NCBI GenBank assembly: GCA_964549505.1
Contig: CAZJVD010000001.1
Location: 248,001-312,000 of the forward strand
DNA: 64,000 bases
Direction: 5' to 3'
From: CAZJVD01 sp964549505
Lineage (GTDB): Bacteria > Bdellovibrionota > UBA1018 > CAZJVD01
Below are positions 8,764 through 16,679 of the stretch, one piece after another; position 1 is the first letter of the stretch; each line of letters begins with the position of its first letter. Under the pieces are notes generated by a model, which was not told the origin of the DNA, did not search any database, and saw only the letters and a list, made by a program, of their open reading frames with translations. The position numbers were made by a program, and so were the translations under genes.

Positions 8764-9589
8764 GGACTTCCTGGACTTGTCGTTTCGCAAGAAACGCAAG
8801 CAAGCGCTCGGGTGATTCGGTCCAACGAATGCGCTCTTGCCGCAACAGCGCCCCTTTTTCGAACCAAGCGTCCGGGACACGACCGCGTCGGTCTAGAACC
8901 GCCACGATACGAGTCTTGTGTTCGAAATCATGAACATGCCGAACCGTGAACTCAGGGTCATCGCCTAATACTGTCCCACTACCCGTAACAATCGCATCGC
9001 TTGCACGTCTCATTTCGTGCGCAAGTGTAAGGGACTCTTGCGACGTGAATGTCTTTTGACCGGGTGGAGGAATCATCGAGCCCTTCTCGTCACGCGCGAT
9101 CTTCAGTGTCACAAACGGTCTTCCACGTTCGATCAGCGAAAAAAAACCGCGCGCGAGTTCGTGGCACTCGTTCTCCAAAACTCCCGCGGTGACGCTGAGA
9201 CCTTTAGCCTTTAGAAAAGCTGCGCCGCCTCCGGCGACATTGGGATTGGGATCGCGACACCCAAAGAGAACTTGGCGGATACCGGCCTTGACGATCGCCT
9301 CGGTGCATGGCGAAGTTTTTCCAGTGTGGTTACACGGCTCGAGTGTCACGACGAGTGTATGAGCCCGCGCCATCGCTCCCAGTTCGCGAAGTTGCGACAG
9401 CGCCGCCACTTCGGCGTGCGCTTCGCCAGGACGCTCGTGAACACCGATAGCCAGAACCGTTCCAGCTTCATCTAAAACGGCGGCGCCAACCGGCGGGTTG
9501 GGTGTCGTCGATCCTCTAAATTTTTCCGCGGCCCGAATGGCCGCTCTGAGTGTATCCAAATAGTGTCCGGCTACTTTTGGTAGCAACAT
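8621..9589 (-). CDS. ribD: RibD: diaminohydroxyphosphoribosylaminopyrimidine deaminase / reductase, C-terminally shortened
   Basis: Second and third steps of riboflavin synthesis. The deaminase domain is complete, with zinc ligands in HAEVAAL and PC-x6-SPC (PCNHTGKTSPC). The reductase half is recognisable (RRASDAIVTGSGTVLGDDPEFTVR; EVLIEAGPSVVDVF), but after LVDEEVVF the sequence turns into a Gly/Ser/Arg-rich tail antisense to RNase R, so roughly 40 usual C-terminal residues appear missing. Start: ATG 9589 lies inside palindromic repeat A1 and gives an N-terminus MLLPKVAGHYL; the alternative TTG at 9556, just outside the repeat, would make a normal-length N-terminus. No good Shine-Dalgarno is seen for either. 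Confidence 0.85.
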   Translation of the reverse strand: MLLPKVAGHYLDTLRAAIRAAEKFRGSTTPNPPVGAAVLDEAGTVLAIGVHERPGEAHAEVAALSQLRELGAMARAHTLVVTLEPCNHTGKTSPCTEAIVKAGIRQVLFGCRDPNPNVAGGGAAFLKAKGLSVTAGVLENECHELARGFFSLIERGRPFVTLKIARDEKGSMIPPPGQKTFTSQESLTLAHEMRRASDAIVTGSGTVLGDDPEFTVRHVHDFEHKTRIVAVLDRRGRVPDAWFEKGALLRQERIRWTESPERLLAFLAKRQVQEVLIEAGPSVVDVFRDVGLVDEEVVFEKGPGSGSGGDRLQRRRFPSPRS

Positions 9590-9645
9590 TGCGTTATCGC
9601 GAATGACGCAATGTTGCTACCAAAAGTAGCCGGACACTATATGGC
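9556..9645. repeat. palindromic element A1 (family A, 90 bp)
   Basis: Near-perfect inverted repeat with arms at about 9556-9594 and 9607-9645. The outer part of the arm (CCAAATAGTGTCC, then GGCTACTTTTGGTAGCAAC) is shared with copies at 29338, 33217 and 41546. Inside each arm GCTAC and GTAGC form a small hairpin of their own. The inner stem ATTGCG/CGCAAT differs from other copies but stays complementary. Unlike the other copies it lies between divergent genes (ribD and the ABC1 kinase) and contains the ATG annotated as the ribD start. Confidence 0.9.
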
Positions 9646-9698
9646 AATAACTGCCGCGATGGACCCTGTGCATCGCGCGTGAGAACTTGGAGGAGAGT

Positions 9699-11363
9699 GT
9701 GCAGTTAATAAGGACAGGACGCCGAATTGGCCAAGCGGTCAAGAACGTCCAGCGACTTCGACAGATCGTCAATGTCTTAGCCCGACATGGGTTTTCAGAC
9801 TTCATCCAGCGAATGGGTTTGGGCCGATTTCTACCCAATCGTTTTGGATTCGAGGCCATCAAAGAAGAACATACGATCCCGGAGCGCCTCTGTCGCGCCT
9901 TCGAAGAACTCGGGCCCACGTTCGTCAAACTTGGCCAGGTTCTATCGACCCGCCCGGATCTTATTCCGGACAACTGGCTCGAACAGTTCAAGAAGCTCCA
10001 AGACAGTGTGCAGCCGGTCGGGTTCAACGAGATCAAGCCGATTATTGAATCCGAACTAAAAGGTTCACTCGAGCACTTCTTTCCGCAGTTCGATCAGATG
10101 CCTCTCGCTTCAGCGAGTATCGCGCAGGTTCATTCGGCCGTACTGCCGACAGGTGAGGTCGTTGTCGTAAAAGTTCAACGTCCCGGCATTGAAAAACTGA
10201 TCGCCTCTGATATCTCGATCCTCGAGTGGATCGCGGGCCTGCTCGAAAAGTATATTCCCGAAACGCAAATCCTGAATCCTCGCGTTGTCGTCCAAGAGTT
10301 CTTTCGCACACTCACGTTTGAACTCGACTTCTTAGTCGAAGCCAACAACATGATCCGTTTTGCAGAGAACATGAAAGAGTTTCCGGAACTCGCGATTCCG
10401 AAAGTTCACAAAACGTTCTCATCACGCCGGATCCTCACGCAGGAGAAGTTTGTCGGTATCCCACTCAAGAACACCGCGGCGCTCAAGAAAGCCGGAGTGG
10501 ATCTGCGCGCGATTGCACGCGCAGGATCGCGCGGTTTTTTCAAAGCGATGCTGATCGATGGTCTTTTCCACGGTGATCTTCACGGTGGCAATCTCTTCGT
10601 GCTTCCGGGAGATAGGATCGGGATTATCGATTTTGGAATCATGGGACGACTGTCCGAGCGTGCACGCGAACAGCTGCTCGGGATTGTTCTTGCCCTCATC
10701 CGCGAAGACTTCGAAAACCTTTGCTATCTCTATACGGAGCTCGGTCCTTCGGACACGTCCATTGACTTCGATGGTTTTCATCGCGAAGTGCGCAGTTATC
10801 TCGGGCCCTATCTCGGTCTTAACATCTCGGAGCTGAACTCCGGTCGTGTTCTGATCGAAGCCACGCGGATCGCAACTCGTTACAAAATCCGCATCTCAGC
10901 CGAGTGGATGATTGTTTTCAAAGCAATTCTGACCGTCGAAGGAATGGGTCGCGAGCTCGATCCTGAGTATAACTTTTTAGAAATCGGCCGCGAACTCGTC
11001 GAGGGCCTCATCAAGAGCCAGGTGTCGGTCAAAAAGACGGCACAGGAACTGGTCTGGTTTTACAAAGACATCACGAGTCTCTTTCGAATTCTACCGCGCA
11101 ATCTCAAGTGGCTTATACGCAAACTCAAAGCCGATAATTTTTCTCTGGAAGTTCACTCCCCGCAGCTCACACAGATTCGAAAAACCATGGAGAAGAACAG
11201 CAAGCGCTCCTCGCTGACGCTCATGACGATCGGATTCTTCGTTGCGAGCGCCCTCTCTCTCGGAATTTCAAGCGAACATCAACTCTTTGGATACCCCGTG
11301 ATTGCGGTTATCTATTTTGGCTTGGGGATTTTGCTTTTCTTACGCTGGATCGTGTTCCGCTAA
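9699..11363 (+). CDS. ubiB: ABC1/UbiB-family atypical protein kinase-like ATPase
   Basis: A 554-residue membrane-associated member of the UbiB/ADCK family, linked to ubiquinone biosynthesis. Visible marks are the KxGQ motif (VKLGQVLSTRPDLIP) near residue 84, an Ala-rich loop LASASIAQVH replacing the P-loop, VVVKVQRPG with the invariant Lys, ExD-type FELDFLVEANN, the catalytic HGDLHGGNLF and the metal-binding IIDFG. Two C-terminal membrane helices (about 505-525 and 530-550) are present. GTG 9699 was chosen because GGAGGAG stands 4-5 bases upstream; TTG 9687 is an in-frame alternative. The symbol is given by family; some members act elsewhere in lipid metabolism. Confidence 0.85.
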   Translation: MQLIRTGRRIGQAVKNVQRLRQIVNVLARHGFSDFIQRMGLGRFLPNRFGFEAIKEEHTIPERLCRAFEELGPTFVKLGQVLSTRPDLIPDNWLEQFKKLQDSVQPVGFNEIKPIIESELKGSLEHFFPQFDQMPLASASIAQVHSAVLPTGEVVVVKVQRPGIEKLIASDISILEWIAGLLEKYIPETQILNPRVVVQEFFRTLTFELDFLVEANNMIRFAENMKEFPELAIPKVHKTFSSRRILTQEKFVGIPLKNTAALKKAGVDLRAIARAGSRGFFKAMLIDGLFHGDLHGGNLFVLPGDRIGIIDFGIMGRLSERAREQLLGIVLALIREDFENLCYLYTELGPSDTSIDFDGFHREVRSYLGPYLGLNISELNSGRVLIEATRIATRYKIRISAEWMIVFKAILTVEGMGRELDPEYNFLEIGRELVEGLIKSQVSVKKTAQELVWFYKDITSLFRILPRNLKWLIRKLKADNFSLEVHSPQLTQIRKTMEKNSKRSSLTLMTIGFFVASALSLGISSEHQLFGYPVIAVIYFGLGILLFLRWIVFR

Positions 11364-11374
11364 ACGACGCCGAA

Positions 11375-12382
11375 TTACGCTGAATCAATCCCATAGAACC
11401 AGAGCGGTAACGGCAGGTCTTCGGTCTCAACACCGGCAAAAACATCCGGACCAAACACCAGCCGGAGAACGGCTGATAGTGAAAGCGGTTTTGTCGCACG
11501 CGCGCGACACACCAGCGTTCCAGTCGACCGATCAAAAGCCACGCGACTCTGCGTTTCAATACTAAGAAACCGCGCAAACTCTTCTTCGGTACCTACCCAC
11601 GCTCCCAAACAAAGCGCCAGTCCGACACGGTCTTCGGGCGCAACACCCATGCGATTCATAAAACTTCGTGGTCCTAAGATGCGGGCGCCGGGATGCTCGT
11701 TTGCGATAGCTGCCAGCAGCCGACGCAGTACGCGGGGCGTACCGTGGGCTTCGTGAACAAATCCATCCAAGTCGATCCCTTTTCCAAAAGCTGCCACAGC
11801 ATCACCCAAGCGATACCAGTTGATGTTCTTGTGCGCACCGATCCAGGCCAGATCGTCGCTCTCGAGAACCAAGCCGCGGTTTCGCTGAGCGAGAATCTTC
11901 ATGATCGAATCGTCCCATCCCCGAGCAATCGATCCGAGCCCGACAAAGTCTTCCGGGCGAACAATGCTTGAGATCGGAGCATGAAACTGCGTTCCGATCT
12001 CGACGAAACCCTGTTTTTCATAGAGCGCTTCAGCGCCCGATCCCCAGAGCACGACAAACGACGCGCCCTCGGTCACACACCACTTCTTGAGCTCGGCGAC
12101 AAGCATCGAGGCCAAACCTTGATTCTGAAACCCACCTCGCGTGCAGACCGCACCGATGATTCCGATCGTGAGAGTCGAACGCTGAAGACGAACTTTAGTA
12201 ATCCGCGCACTCGCGGTTGCAGCGATCGTTCCCTCGCGCTCGACGGCAAGCGTGAGCTTGTGCTTGGGACCTGCCGCTCCCCAAACTGGAAAATCCTCGA
12301 GAAAACTCTTCCCGGCGGGAACAGGAAAGCTTGCATTGAGTAGTTCGATCCAACCGCTATCGGTCCGCGGATCGGTGATCAT
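11375..12382 (-). CDS. GNAT-family N-acetyltransferase with C-terminal extension
   Basis: A 335-residue protein. The N-terminal half is a GNAT fold: ITKVRLQRSTLTIGIIGAV (beta 4) followed by the acetyl-CoA loop GGFQNQGLASML and then FVVLWGSGAEALYEKQGF, the usual beta5/alpha4 tail. The C-terminal 180 residues are not recognised and may be a second GNAT-like or substrate domain, as in Eis-type proteins. ATG 12382 was chosen since AAGGGA stands 5 bases upstream; the open frame runs back to 12439. Convergent with the ABC1 kinase gene with 11 bp between. Substrate unknown. Confidence 0.75.
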   Translation of the reverse strand: MITDPRTDSGWIELLNASFPVPAGKSFLEDFPVWGAAGPKHKLTLAVEREGTIAATASARITKVRLQRSTLTIGIIGAVCTRGGFQNQGLASMLVAELKKWCVTEGASFVVLWGSGAEALYEKQGFVEIGTQFHAPISSIVRPEDFVGLGSIARGWDDSIMKILAQRNRGLVLESDDLAWIGAHKNINWYRLGDAVAAFGKGIDLDGFVHEAHGTPRVLRRLLAAIANEHPGARILGPRSFMNRMGVAPEDRVGLALCLGAWVGTEEEFARFLSIETQSRVAFDRSTGTLVCRARATKPLSLSAVLRLVFGPDVFAGVETEDLPLPLWFYGIDSA

Positions 12383-12446
12383 GTAAATCCCTTGGGACAC
12401 CACGCGATCACTATTTTCTCTCGATTGAAGCCAATCCACAAACCCT

Positions 12447-12473
12447 CAAAAAACTGGCGATTTTTGCCGATAG
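12447..12473 (+). promoter_or_regulatory. possible sigma-28 promoter, near-leaderless
   Basis: GCCGATAG at 12466-12473 matches the FliA -10 box (GCCGATAA) and shares CCGATAG with the strong flagellin promoter at 15703. Eleven bases upstream is CAAAAAAC, a partial match to TAAAGTTT. The ATG of the 97-residue gene begins 7 bp after the box, so the transcript would start at or next to the start codon. Confidence 0.4.
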
Positions 12474-12479
12474 GGTTTC

Positions 12480-12773
12480 ATGTCGAAGAAAAATCGTTTT
12501 GAAATCGGGACCCTCGTAAAAGAAGGCCTTCTTAAAGAAGGACAAGAGCTCGAGTTTATCAGCGAGCCACAGATTCAGTGCAAGGTCGTGAAACACGGTA
12601 AGTCTGAATACAAACTTGCCGTGGGCGCCAAAGTTCTGACACTTCATCAGTTCGTCACCGAGTGTCTCAAAACCGATCCGCCCGACCATGCTTCCAAATG
12701 GGTTCGTGTTCGGGGAGGAAAAATCCTCGCCGAAATCTGGAGCGAGTACGAAAGCGCTGACGAAGCGGCGTAA
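12480..12773 (+). CDS. small protein resembling a RAMA-type domain
   Basis: A 97-residue soluble protein. The pattern LVKEGLLKEGQELEF...VTLHQFVTECLK...KWVRVRGGKILAEIWSEY resembles the layout of RAMA/DUF4357-like domains (an L-x-G-LL-x-G-x-L start, then W-x-x-V...L-x-E at the end), which occur beside restriction or methylase proteins; here there are no such neighbours, so the match is a weak inference. There is no proper Shine-Dalgarno; a sigma-28-like box lies just ahead. Repeat B1 lies 30 bp past the stop and may act as terminator. Confidence 0.6.
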   Translation: MSKKNRFEIGTLVKEGLLKEGQELEFISEPQIQCKVVKHGKSEYKLAVGAKVLTLHQFVTECLKTDPPDHASKWVRVRGGKILAEIWSEYESADEAA

Positions 12774-12803
12774 CTTCACGTCCGCCGTCGATTCACCGCG
12801 TGA

Positions 12804-12854
12804 GTGCGGACCACCTTTCGTGGATGCGCAGCATCCACGAAAGGTGGTCCGCAC
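12804..12854. repeat. palindromic element B1 (family B, 51 bp)
   Basis: A perfect 24-bp inverted repeat with a 3-base loop GCA at 12828-12830. The arm reads GTGCGGACCACC then TTTCGTGGATGC; inside it CCAC and GTGG make a small inner hairpin around CTTTC. Identical copies occur at 13897 and 15618 and a degenerate half at 18157. The right arm contains GTG 12844, the best in-frame start for the following exported protein. Confidence 0.93.
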
Positions 12855-13896
12855 ACTCCTCATTTGCGCGCTTTGGGTCTGTGCACCGACATCGCACGCT
12901 AAAGACAAACATCCGTGTAAGTCGGTCGAGACTCTTCTTGAGAAGCTGACGTCGGCTTTGAAAGCGCGACCTGCGACTCGAGGAGGATACGATGCGACCG
13001 ACACTGTTTTTGTCGCAAAAGTGAGACGCGATCCGGAGTCGCCCGGAAAACTCGTTACCGTGATTCCACGAAGTAAGTCGAATGACGACATATTCGTCGA
13101 AGGCTATCTCGCCCACAGCGCTCGCAAGTATCCTAGGTTTTACGAGAAATTTGGAATGCGCGCTCTCGATATGTCCGAAGAAGCCCGGCTCGCTCCCTTA
13201 CCTAAAGACTTCACTCAAGCCGATCTTGGACCGAGAACGTACCGTGCCTATGAGGGTCCGGACTCGACAGCACTCAATCATCGCCTGGACGAACTGACGA
13301 AAGCCGGAGATCCCGACGCGACGTTTGTACGTACTTATGATGACTACGCGTATGTCGGTACGGTGAAGGAAGACGAGTATCTTGAGCGTTGGGCGCGCGA
13401 AGGAAAGATTCCAAACATGAGAGGAGGCGTGGTCGGATTTCACGATATGTCAACGCACGTGCCGGGATTCATCATCACACCCGATCCGATGCTTCGAATT
13501 TCGCAAGCGCGCGCACAGGTGATCAATGCGCTGGACACGAAGGGCTTCATTCAAAACAATCCGACGTTGAAGCTGACGCTACAAAGATTCACGTCACAAG
13601 AGATCGCCTATCTTGAAGTCCTCACAGGAACTCTACCGGAGCCATTTCTGCTCGCTACGACCCGCGACGAAGCCATCGAAGGCGCTATGAGAATTCTCGA
13701 TGGCGCCAAGAAAGAATCAAAGTTTGGCGCTACCCAGGAGAGCTTTCGAGCGCATCTAAGGGATGATCTCTTACCGCATATCGCGGACCCTGCCGATCGC
13801 GCCCGAGCGCGGGCGATCATCGATGGAATAACGATCCCGGAGTTGTCAACCGCCCAAGAGCGCGAACTCTTTGGAGATCTTTGGGACCGGATGTGA
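12844..13896 (+). CDS. exported protein of unknown function
   Basis: About 350 residues, no family recognised. The first residues VVRTLLICALWVCAPTSHA look like a signal peptide cleaved after SHA, and the start GTG 12844 lies inside repeat B1, so the element seems to supply the start codon and first four codons. The frame is open back to 12688, but that part overlaps the previous gene and translates the repeat, so a longer protein is unlikely. A cysteine (PCKS) follows the signal. The rest is a mixed, soluble, charged sequence. The stop codon is next to repeat B2. Function unknown. Confidence 0.6.
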   Translation: MVRTLLICALWVCAPTSHAKDKHPCKSVETLLEKLTSALKARPATRGGYDATDTVFVAKVRRDPESPGKLVTVIPRSKSNDDIFVEGYLAHSARKYPRFYEKFGMRALDMSEEARLAPLPKDFTQADLGPRTYRAYEGPDSTALNHRLDELTKAGDPDATFVRTYDDYAYVGTVKEDEYLERWAREGKIPNMRGGVVGFHDMSTHVPGFIITPDPMLRISQARAQVINALDTKGFIQNNPTLKLTLQRFTSQEIAYLEVLTGTLPEPFLLATTRDEAIEGAMRILDGAKKESKFGATQESFRAHLRDDLLPHIADPADRARARAIIDGITIPELSTAQERELFGDLWDRM

Positions 13897-13947
13897 GTGC
13901 GGACCACCTTTCGTGGATGCGCAGCATCCACGAAAGGTGGTCCGCAC
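13897..13947. repeat. palindromic element B2 (family B, 51 bp)
   Basis: Same 24-bp arms as B1 with loop GCA (13921-13923). It begins at the base after the TGA of the preceding gene, so it lies exactly at the 3' end; the next gene starts 27 bp further on. Confidence 0.93.
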
Positions 13948-13974
13948 ACCCCTCTCGACAGGCTATGATGCTAT

Positions 13975-15618
13975 GTGTTAAAAGAGCCCGTGCTCTTGGG
14001 ACCGGGCTTTTATCGAAGCATTGCTATCCGTTTTAGGGCTGCCAGCCTTGTGGCCGCCGGTCTTGCGCTCGCGAGTCTAAGCCACGCGGCTGAAGCTGAG
14101 CGGCGCTTGCACGAAGTCAGCATTGCGGATCCGGACATTGCGTTGATAGCGACCCTTGATCACGAAACGCTCGCACTCCTCGACTACTACGAGACGGTCT
14201 ATGACCAAGAAGAGCTCGACTGTCGCGCTCTCACGGTATCCGTGCGCGAGCGCGTTCGGAACAATGTTCCGTGGGATCTGATGACCACGGACTATCTAAC
14301 GAAACATCGCACGCTGTTCTGGGCGATGATCAATTACTTTTTCTGGGCTTACCGCGGACTCGTCCTCGTCGCTAAGAACCACAGTGTCAACTGCATCGCG
14401 GCGGTCCATGAAGTTCTCGCAACCGATCAATTGCCACAGGACCTACTGGACCCCATTGTAGAGGCGGAGTTCTCGCACACGACATGGAATAATTTCCCGG
14501 CCGAATATCACAGCGTCACGACGTTTCAGTCACCTCGATTTCGATCGCTTCGGACGGACACTAGCGAGACCTTTCGCCCACAGCGCGTGGTCGAAGGGAT
14601 CGCCGAACTTTCTCTTTTTTCACGTATCGGCAACACGTTTCGCTTTCTCGGAAACGGGCTCCAGTTTTGGAGCGAAGAGCATCGGCAGGAGGCGGGCGAT
14701 GCGTTCGCTGAGAGCCTTATCAACCTCCCAGCTACGGCAAACGGCGTGATATCGGATACCTTTTCTGTCGCGTCCTCAGTGAGTCAAGTCACCGACGAAC
14801 CGTCGCGGCACGTTGAGGTCTGTACCGTCAATATCGGCCGGCGAAGTGCGCAAGGAGTAATCAACCCCGCCGAACACGTGTTCTTGATTGTAGGCGACGA
14901 GCTGGTGATCGACGACGACAGAGGATTCTTTCCCAAAGACCAGTCCATGCTACTGACCGAAGCACGCCGTGGCGCCCACTGCGTGCCCGCTCTGCATAAA
15001 GGAAAATGGCCCGAACCCTTCGGCGTCTTGCGCCTCTTGATACTGGAGCAATGGATCAAGTACACGTTTCGCTATTCGCTCTTGACGTTCAACTGCGGTG
15101 CGTTTGTAAACGCAGTTCTTGAGTTTGGTGGCTTCGAGAACCCACGCGTTCAGAATGCCGGGATTGGTTCGTGCAAGTTACTCACATCTTCGTCCAACGA
15201 CGACCTCCTCCATGAATATCAGGCGATAGTCTTGGACAAAGTAGAAGCCTTCCAAAAATTCTCTGATCGTCTTCGAAGCGGTCAGTTACTACGATTCATT
15301 GATCTAAAGACCTTGTCGCATTTTGATAGGGGCTTCGAGCGAAGCGGACTTCTTGAAGTCTTACGTGCTTCAGCGACTTACGGAAACAGTGTAAACAATG
15401 CATGGAACAAGAGATTGTTACAGTCCACTGGTGGTCATGACACTTATTATCTGGATCCTGATCCTGCGAGTTCCCTGTTTTGGTGGGACTCGAGTTCCAT
15501 CTTCGCGGTAGGTGAGTACTCCCTTAAAGACATTGTTCCCTACCACGACATTTCCTGGCCCGACCCCAGCTTCGCTTACGGCATTCCTCACGCGTGGGCA
15601 AAGTACTTCTGGAAGTAG
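13975..15618 (+). CDS. exported protein, possible permuted NlpC/P60-like fold
   Basis: A 547-residue protein with an N-terminal signal (AASLVAAGLALASLSHAAEA). Around residues 300-390 a His in NPAEHVFLIVGDEL is followed some 75 residues later by a Cys in FNCGAFVNAVLEFGGF. That order, His before Cys in NC-x2-FV, is the arrangement of circularly permuted NlpC/P60 (YiiX/LRAT-like) enzymes, so a peptidase or acyl-transfer role in the envelope is possible; this is inference only. Start GTG 13975 gives a sensible signal peptide but no Shine-Dalgarno is visible. The TAG stop shares its last base with repeat B3. Confidence 0.6.
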   Translation: MLKEPVLLGPGFYRSIAIRFRAASLVAAGLALASLSHAAEAERRLHEVSIADPDIALIATLDHETLALLDYYETVYDQEELDCRALTVSVRERVRNNVPWDLMTTDYLTKHRTLFWAMINYFFWAYRGLVLVAKNHSVNCIAAVHEVLATDQLPQDLLDPIVEAEFSHTTWNNFPAEYHSVTTFQSPRFRSLRTDTSETFRPQRVVEGIAELSLFSRIGNTFRFLGNGLQFWSEEHRQEAGDAFAESLINLPATANGVISDTFSVASSVSQVTDEPSRHVEVCTVNIGRRSAQGVINPAEHVFLIVGDELVIDDDRGFFPKDQSMLLTEARRGAHCVPALHKGKWPEPFGVLRLLILEQWIKYTFRYSLLTFNCGAFVNAVLEFGGFENPRVQNAGIGSCKLLTSSSNDDLLHEYQAIVLDKVEAFQKFSDRLRSGQLLRFIDLKTLSHFDRGFERSGLLEVLRASATYGNSVNNAWNKRLLQSTGGHDTYYLDPDPASSLFWWDSSSIFAVGEYSLKDIVPYHDISWPDPSFAYGIPHAWAKYFWK

Positions 15619-15668
15619 TGCGGACCACCTTTCGTGGATGCTGCGCATCCACGAAAGGTGGTCCGCAC
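15618..15668. repeat. palindromic element B3 (family B, 51 bp)
   Basis: Same perfect arms as B1 and B2, but the 3-base loop is TGC, the reverse complement of GCA, so this copy is inserted in the opposite orientation. It starts on the last base of the preceding stop codon TAG. Confidence 0.93.
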
Positions 15669-15702
15669 CCCGGCAAACTTTTCCCATCATTATTTTTTTT
15701 TC

Positions 15703-15729
15703 TAAAGTCATTTCGGACACACCCGATAG
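15703..15729 (+). promoter_or_regulatory. sigma-28 (FliA) promoter of the first flagellin gene
   Basis: TAAAGTCA at 15703-15710, exactly 11 bases, then CCCGATAG at 15722-15729. This is close to the FliA consensus TAAAGTTT-N11-GCCGATAA. It stands about 100 bp ahead of the flagellin ATG with no other gene between. Confidence 0.85.
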
Positions 15730-15748
15730 GGCTCTTGGAGACGGAGTT

Positions 15749-15772
15749 GTTTTAGGAAAAGAGTCCTAAAAC
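15749..15772 (+). promoter_or_regulatory. leader hairpin in first flagellin mRNA
   Basis: GTTTTAGGA, loop AAAGAG, TCCTAAAAC: a perfect 9-bp stem in the 5' leader between the sigma-28 promoter and the ribosome binding site. There is no U-run after it, so it is not a standard terminator; a role in mRNA stability or post-transcriptional control is possible. Confidence 0.6.
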
Positions 15773-15830
15773 CCCGGGCTCCTCAGGCCACGGATTGGCC
15801 GAGAGCTGGAAGCCTTCATGGAGGAAGGTT

Positions 15831-16679
15831 ATGGGATTACGGATAAACACTAACGTCCCTGCGCTCGTCGCGCAGAGAAATATTCGCGGAAGTCGCGCGA
15901 ATCTCGACCGATCACTCGAACGCCTAAGCTCCGGTTCCCGCATCAATCACGCTGGTGACGATGCCGCAGGTCTCGCCATCTCTGAAACTCTCCGCGCACA
16001 AGTCCGCGGTCTCTCTCAAGCTGAGCGTAACGCTCAAGACGGAATCTCCTTAGTTCAAACCGCTGAAGGCGCCATGGCCGAAATCGGCAACATGCTCATC
16101 CGCATGCGCGAGCTCGGCGTGCAAGCCGCATCAGATACGGTCGGCCCGCAAGAGCGACAGTTTCTCAATCTCGAATTCCAACAACTCATGGAAGAAATCG
16201 ATCGGATCGCCAACACCACGAAGTTCAACGGTGTCACGCTCCTGAACGGAACCTCCATGCAGTTCGAGATCCAAGTCGGCACAGGCAATAATCCCCTGCT
16301 CGACCGGATCAAACTTTTTGACCCCAACAAAGCCGACATCACAACCACAGCGCTTGGGATCAATCTCACAAACGTCGCTGACAAAGTCAGTGCTCAAAAC
16401 TCGCTCGAAGCGATGGATGGTGCCATCAACGGCGTCACCGCGATTCGAGCTGAGTTCGGAGCCATGCAGAACCGAATGAACTCGGTCGTCAGCAACATCA
16501 TGATCGCTAAGGAAAACATGAACGCTTCGAATAGCCGTATCCGCGACGCCGACGTCGCCGACGAAGCCACCGAGATGACGAAGCATCAGATATTGATGCA
16601 ATCCGGGATATCAGTTTTAGGTCAGGCAAACGCAACGCTGAAGTCAGCGTTACAACTTATTGGCCCGGGAGGTGGGTAA
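15831..16679 (+). CDS. fliC: flagellin (first of three)
   Basis: A 282-residue flagellin, the filament subunit exported by the flagellar type III system. It has the conserved coiled N-terminal D0/D1 region (MGLRINTNVPAL...RLSSGSRINHAGDDAAGLAISE) and the C-terminal region (LGAMQNRMNSVVSN...SRIRDADVADEATEM...QANA) with almost no variable middle domain, hence the short length. ATG 15831 is preceded by the strong site GGAGGAAGG. It has its own sigma-28 promoter and a leader hairpin. Its sequence is the most divergent of the three; its C-terminus carries an extra Gly-rich end (LIGPGGG). Confidence 0.95.
   Translation: MGLRINTNVPALVAQRNIRGSRANLDRSLERLSSGSRINHAGDDAAGLAISETLRAQVRGLSQAERNAQDGISLVQTAEGAMAEIGNMLIRMRELGVQAASDTVGPQERQFLNLEFQQLMEEIDRIANTTKFNGVTLLNGTSMQFEIQVGTGNNPLLDRIKLFDPNKADITTTALGINLTNVADKVSAQNSLEAMDGAINGVTAIRAEFGAMQNRMNSVVSNIMIAKENMNASNSRIRDADVADEATEMTKHQILMQSGISVLGQANATLKSALQLIGPGGG

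Noticed and set aside
8245..8880. 211-codon minus-strand open frame
   Set aside because: Antisense to RNase R and out of frame with ribD; no recognisable domain and Cys/Arg/Phe-rich composition.
12804..15668. Integron-style gene cassettes
   Set aside because: The repeats are perfect palindromes, not attC sites with conserved core sites, and no integrase is seen.
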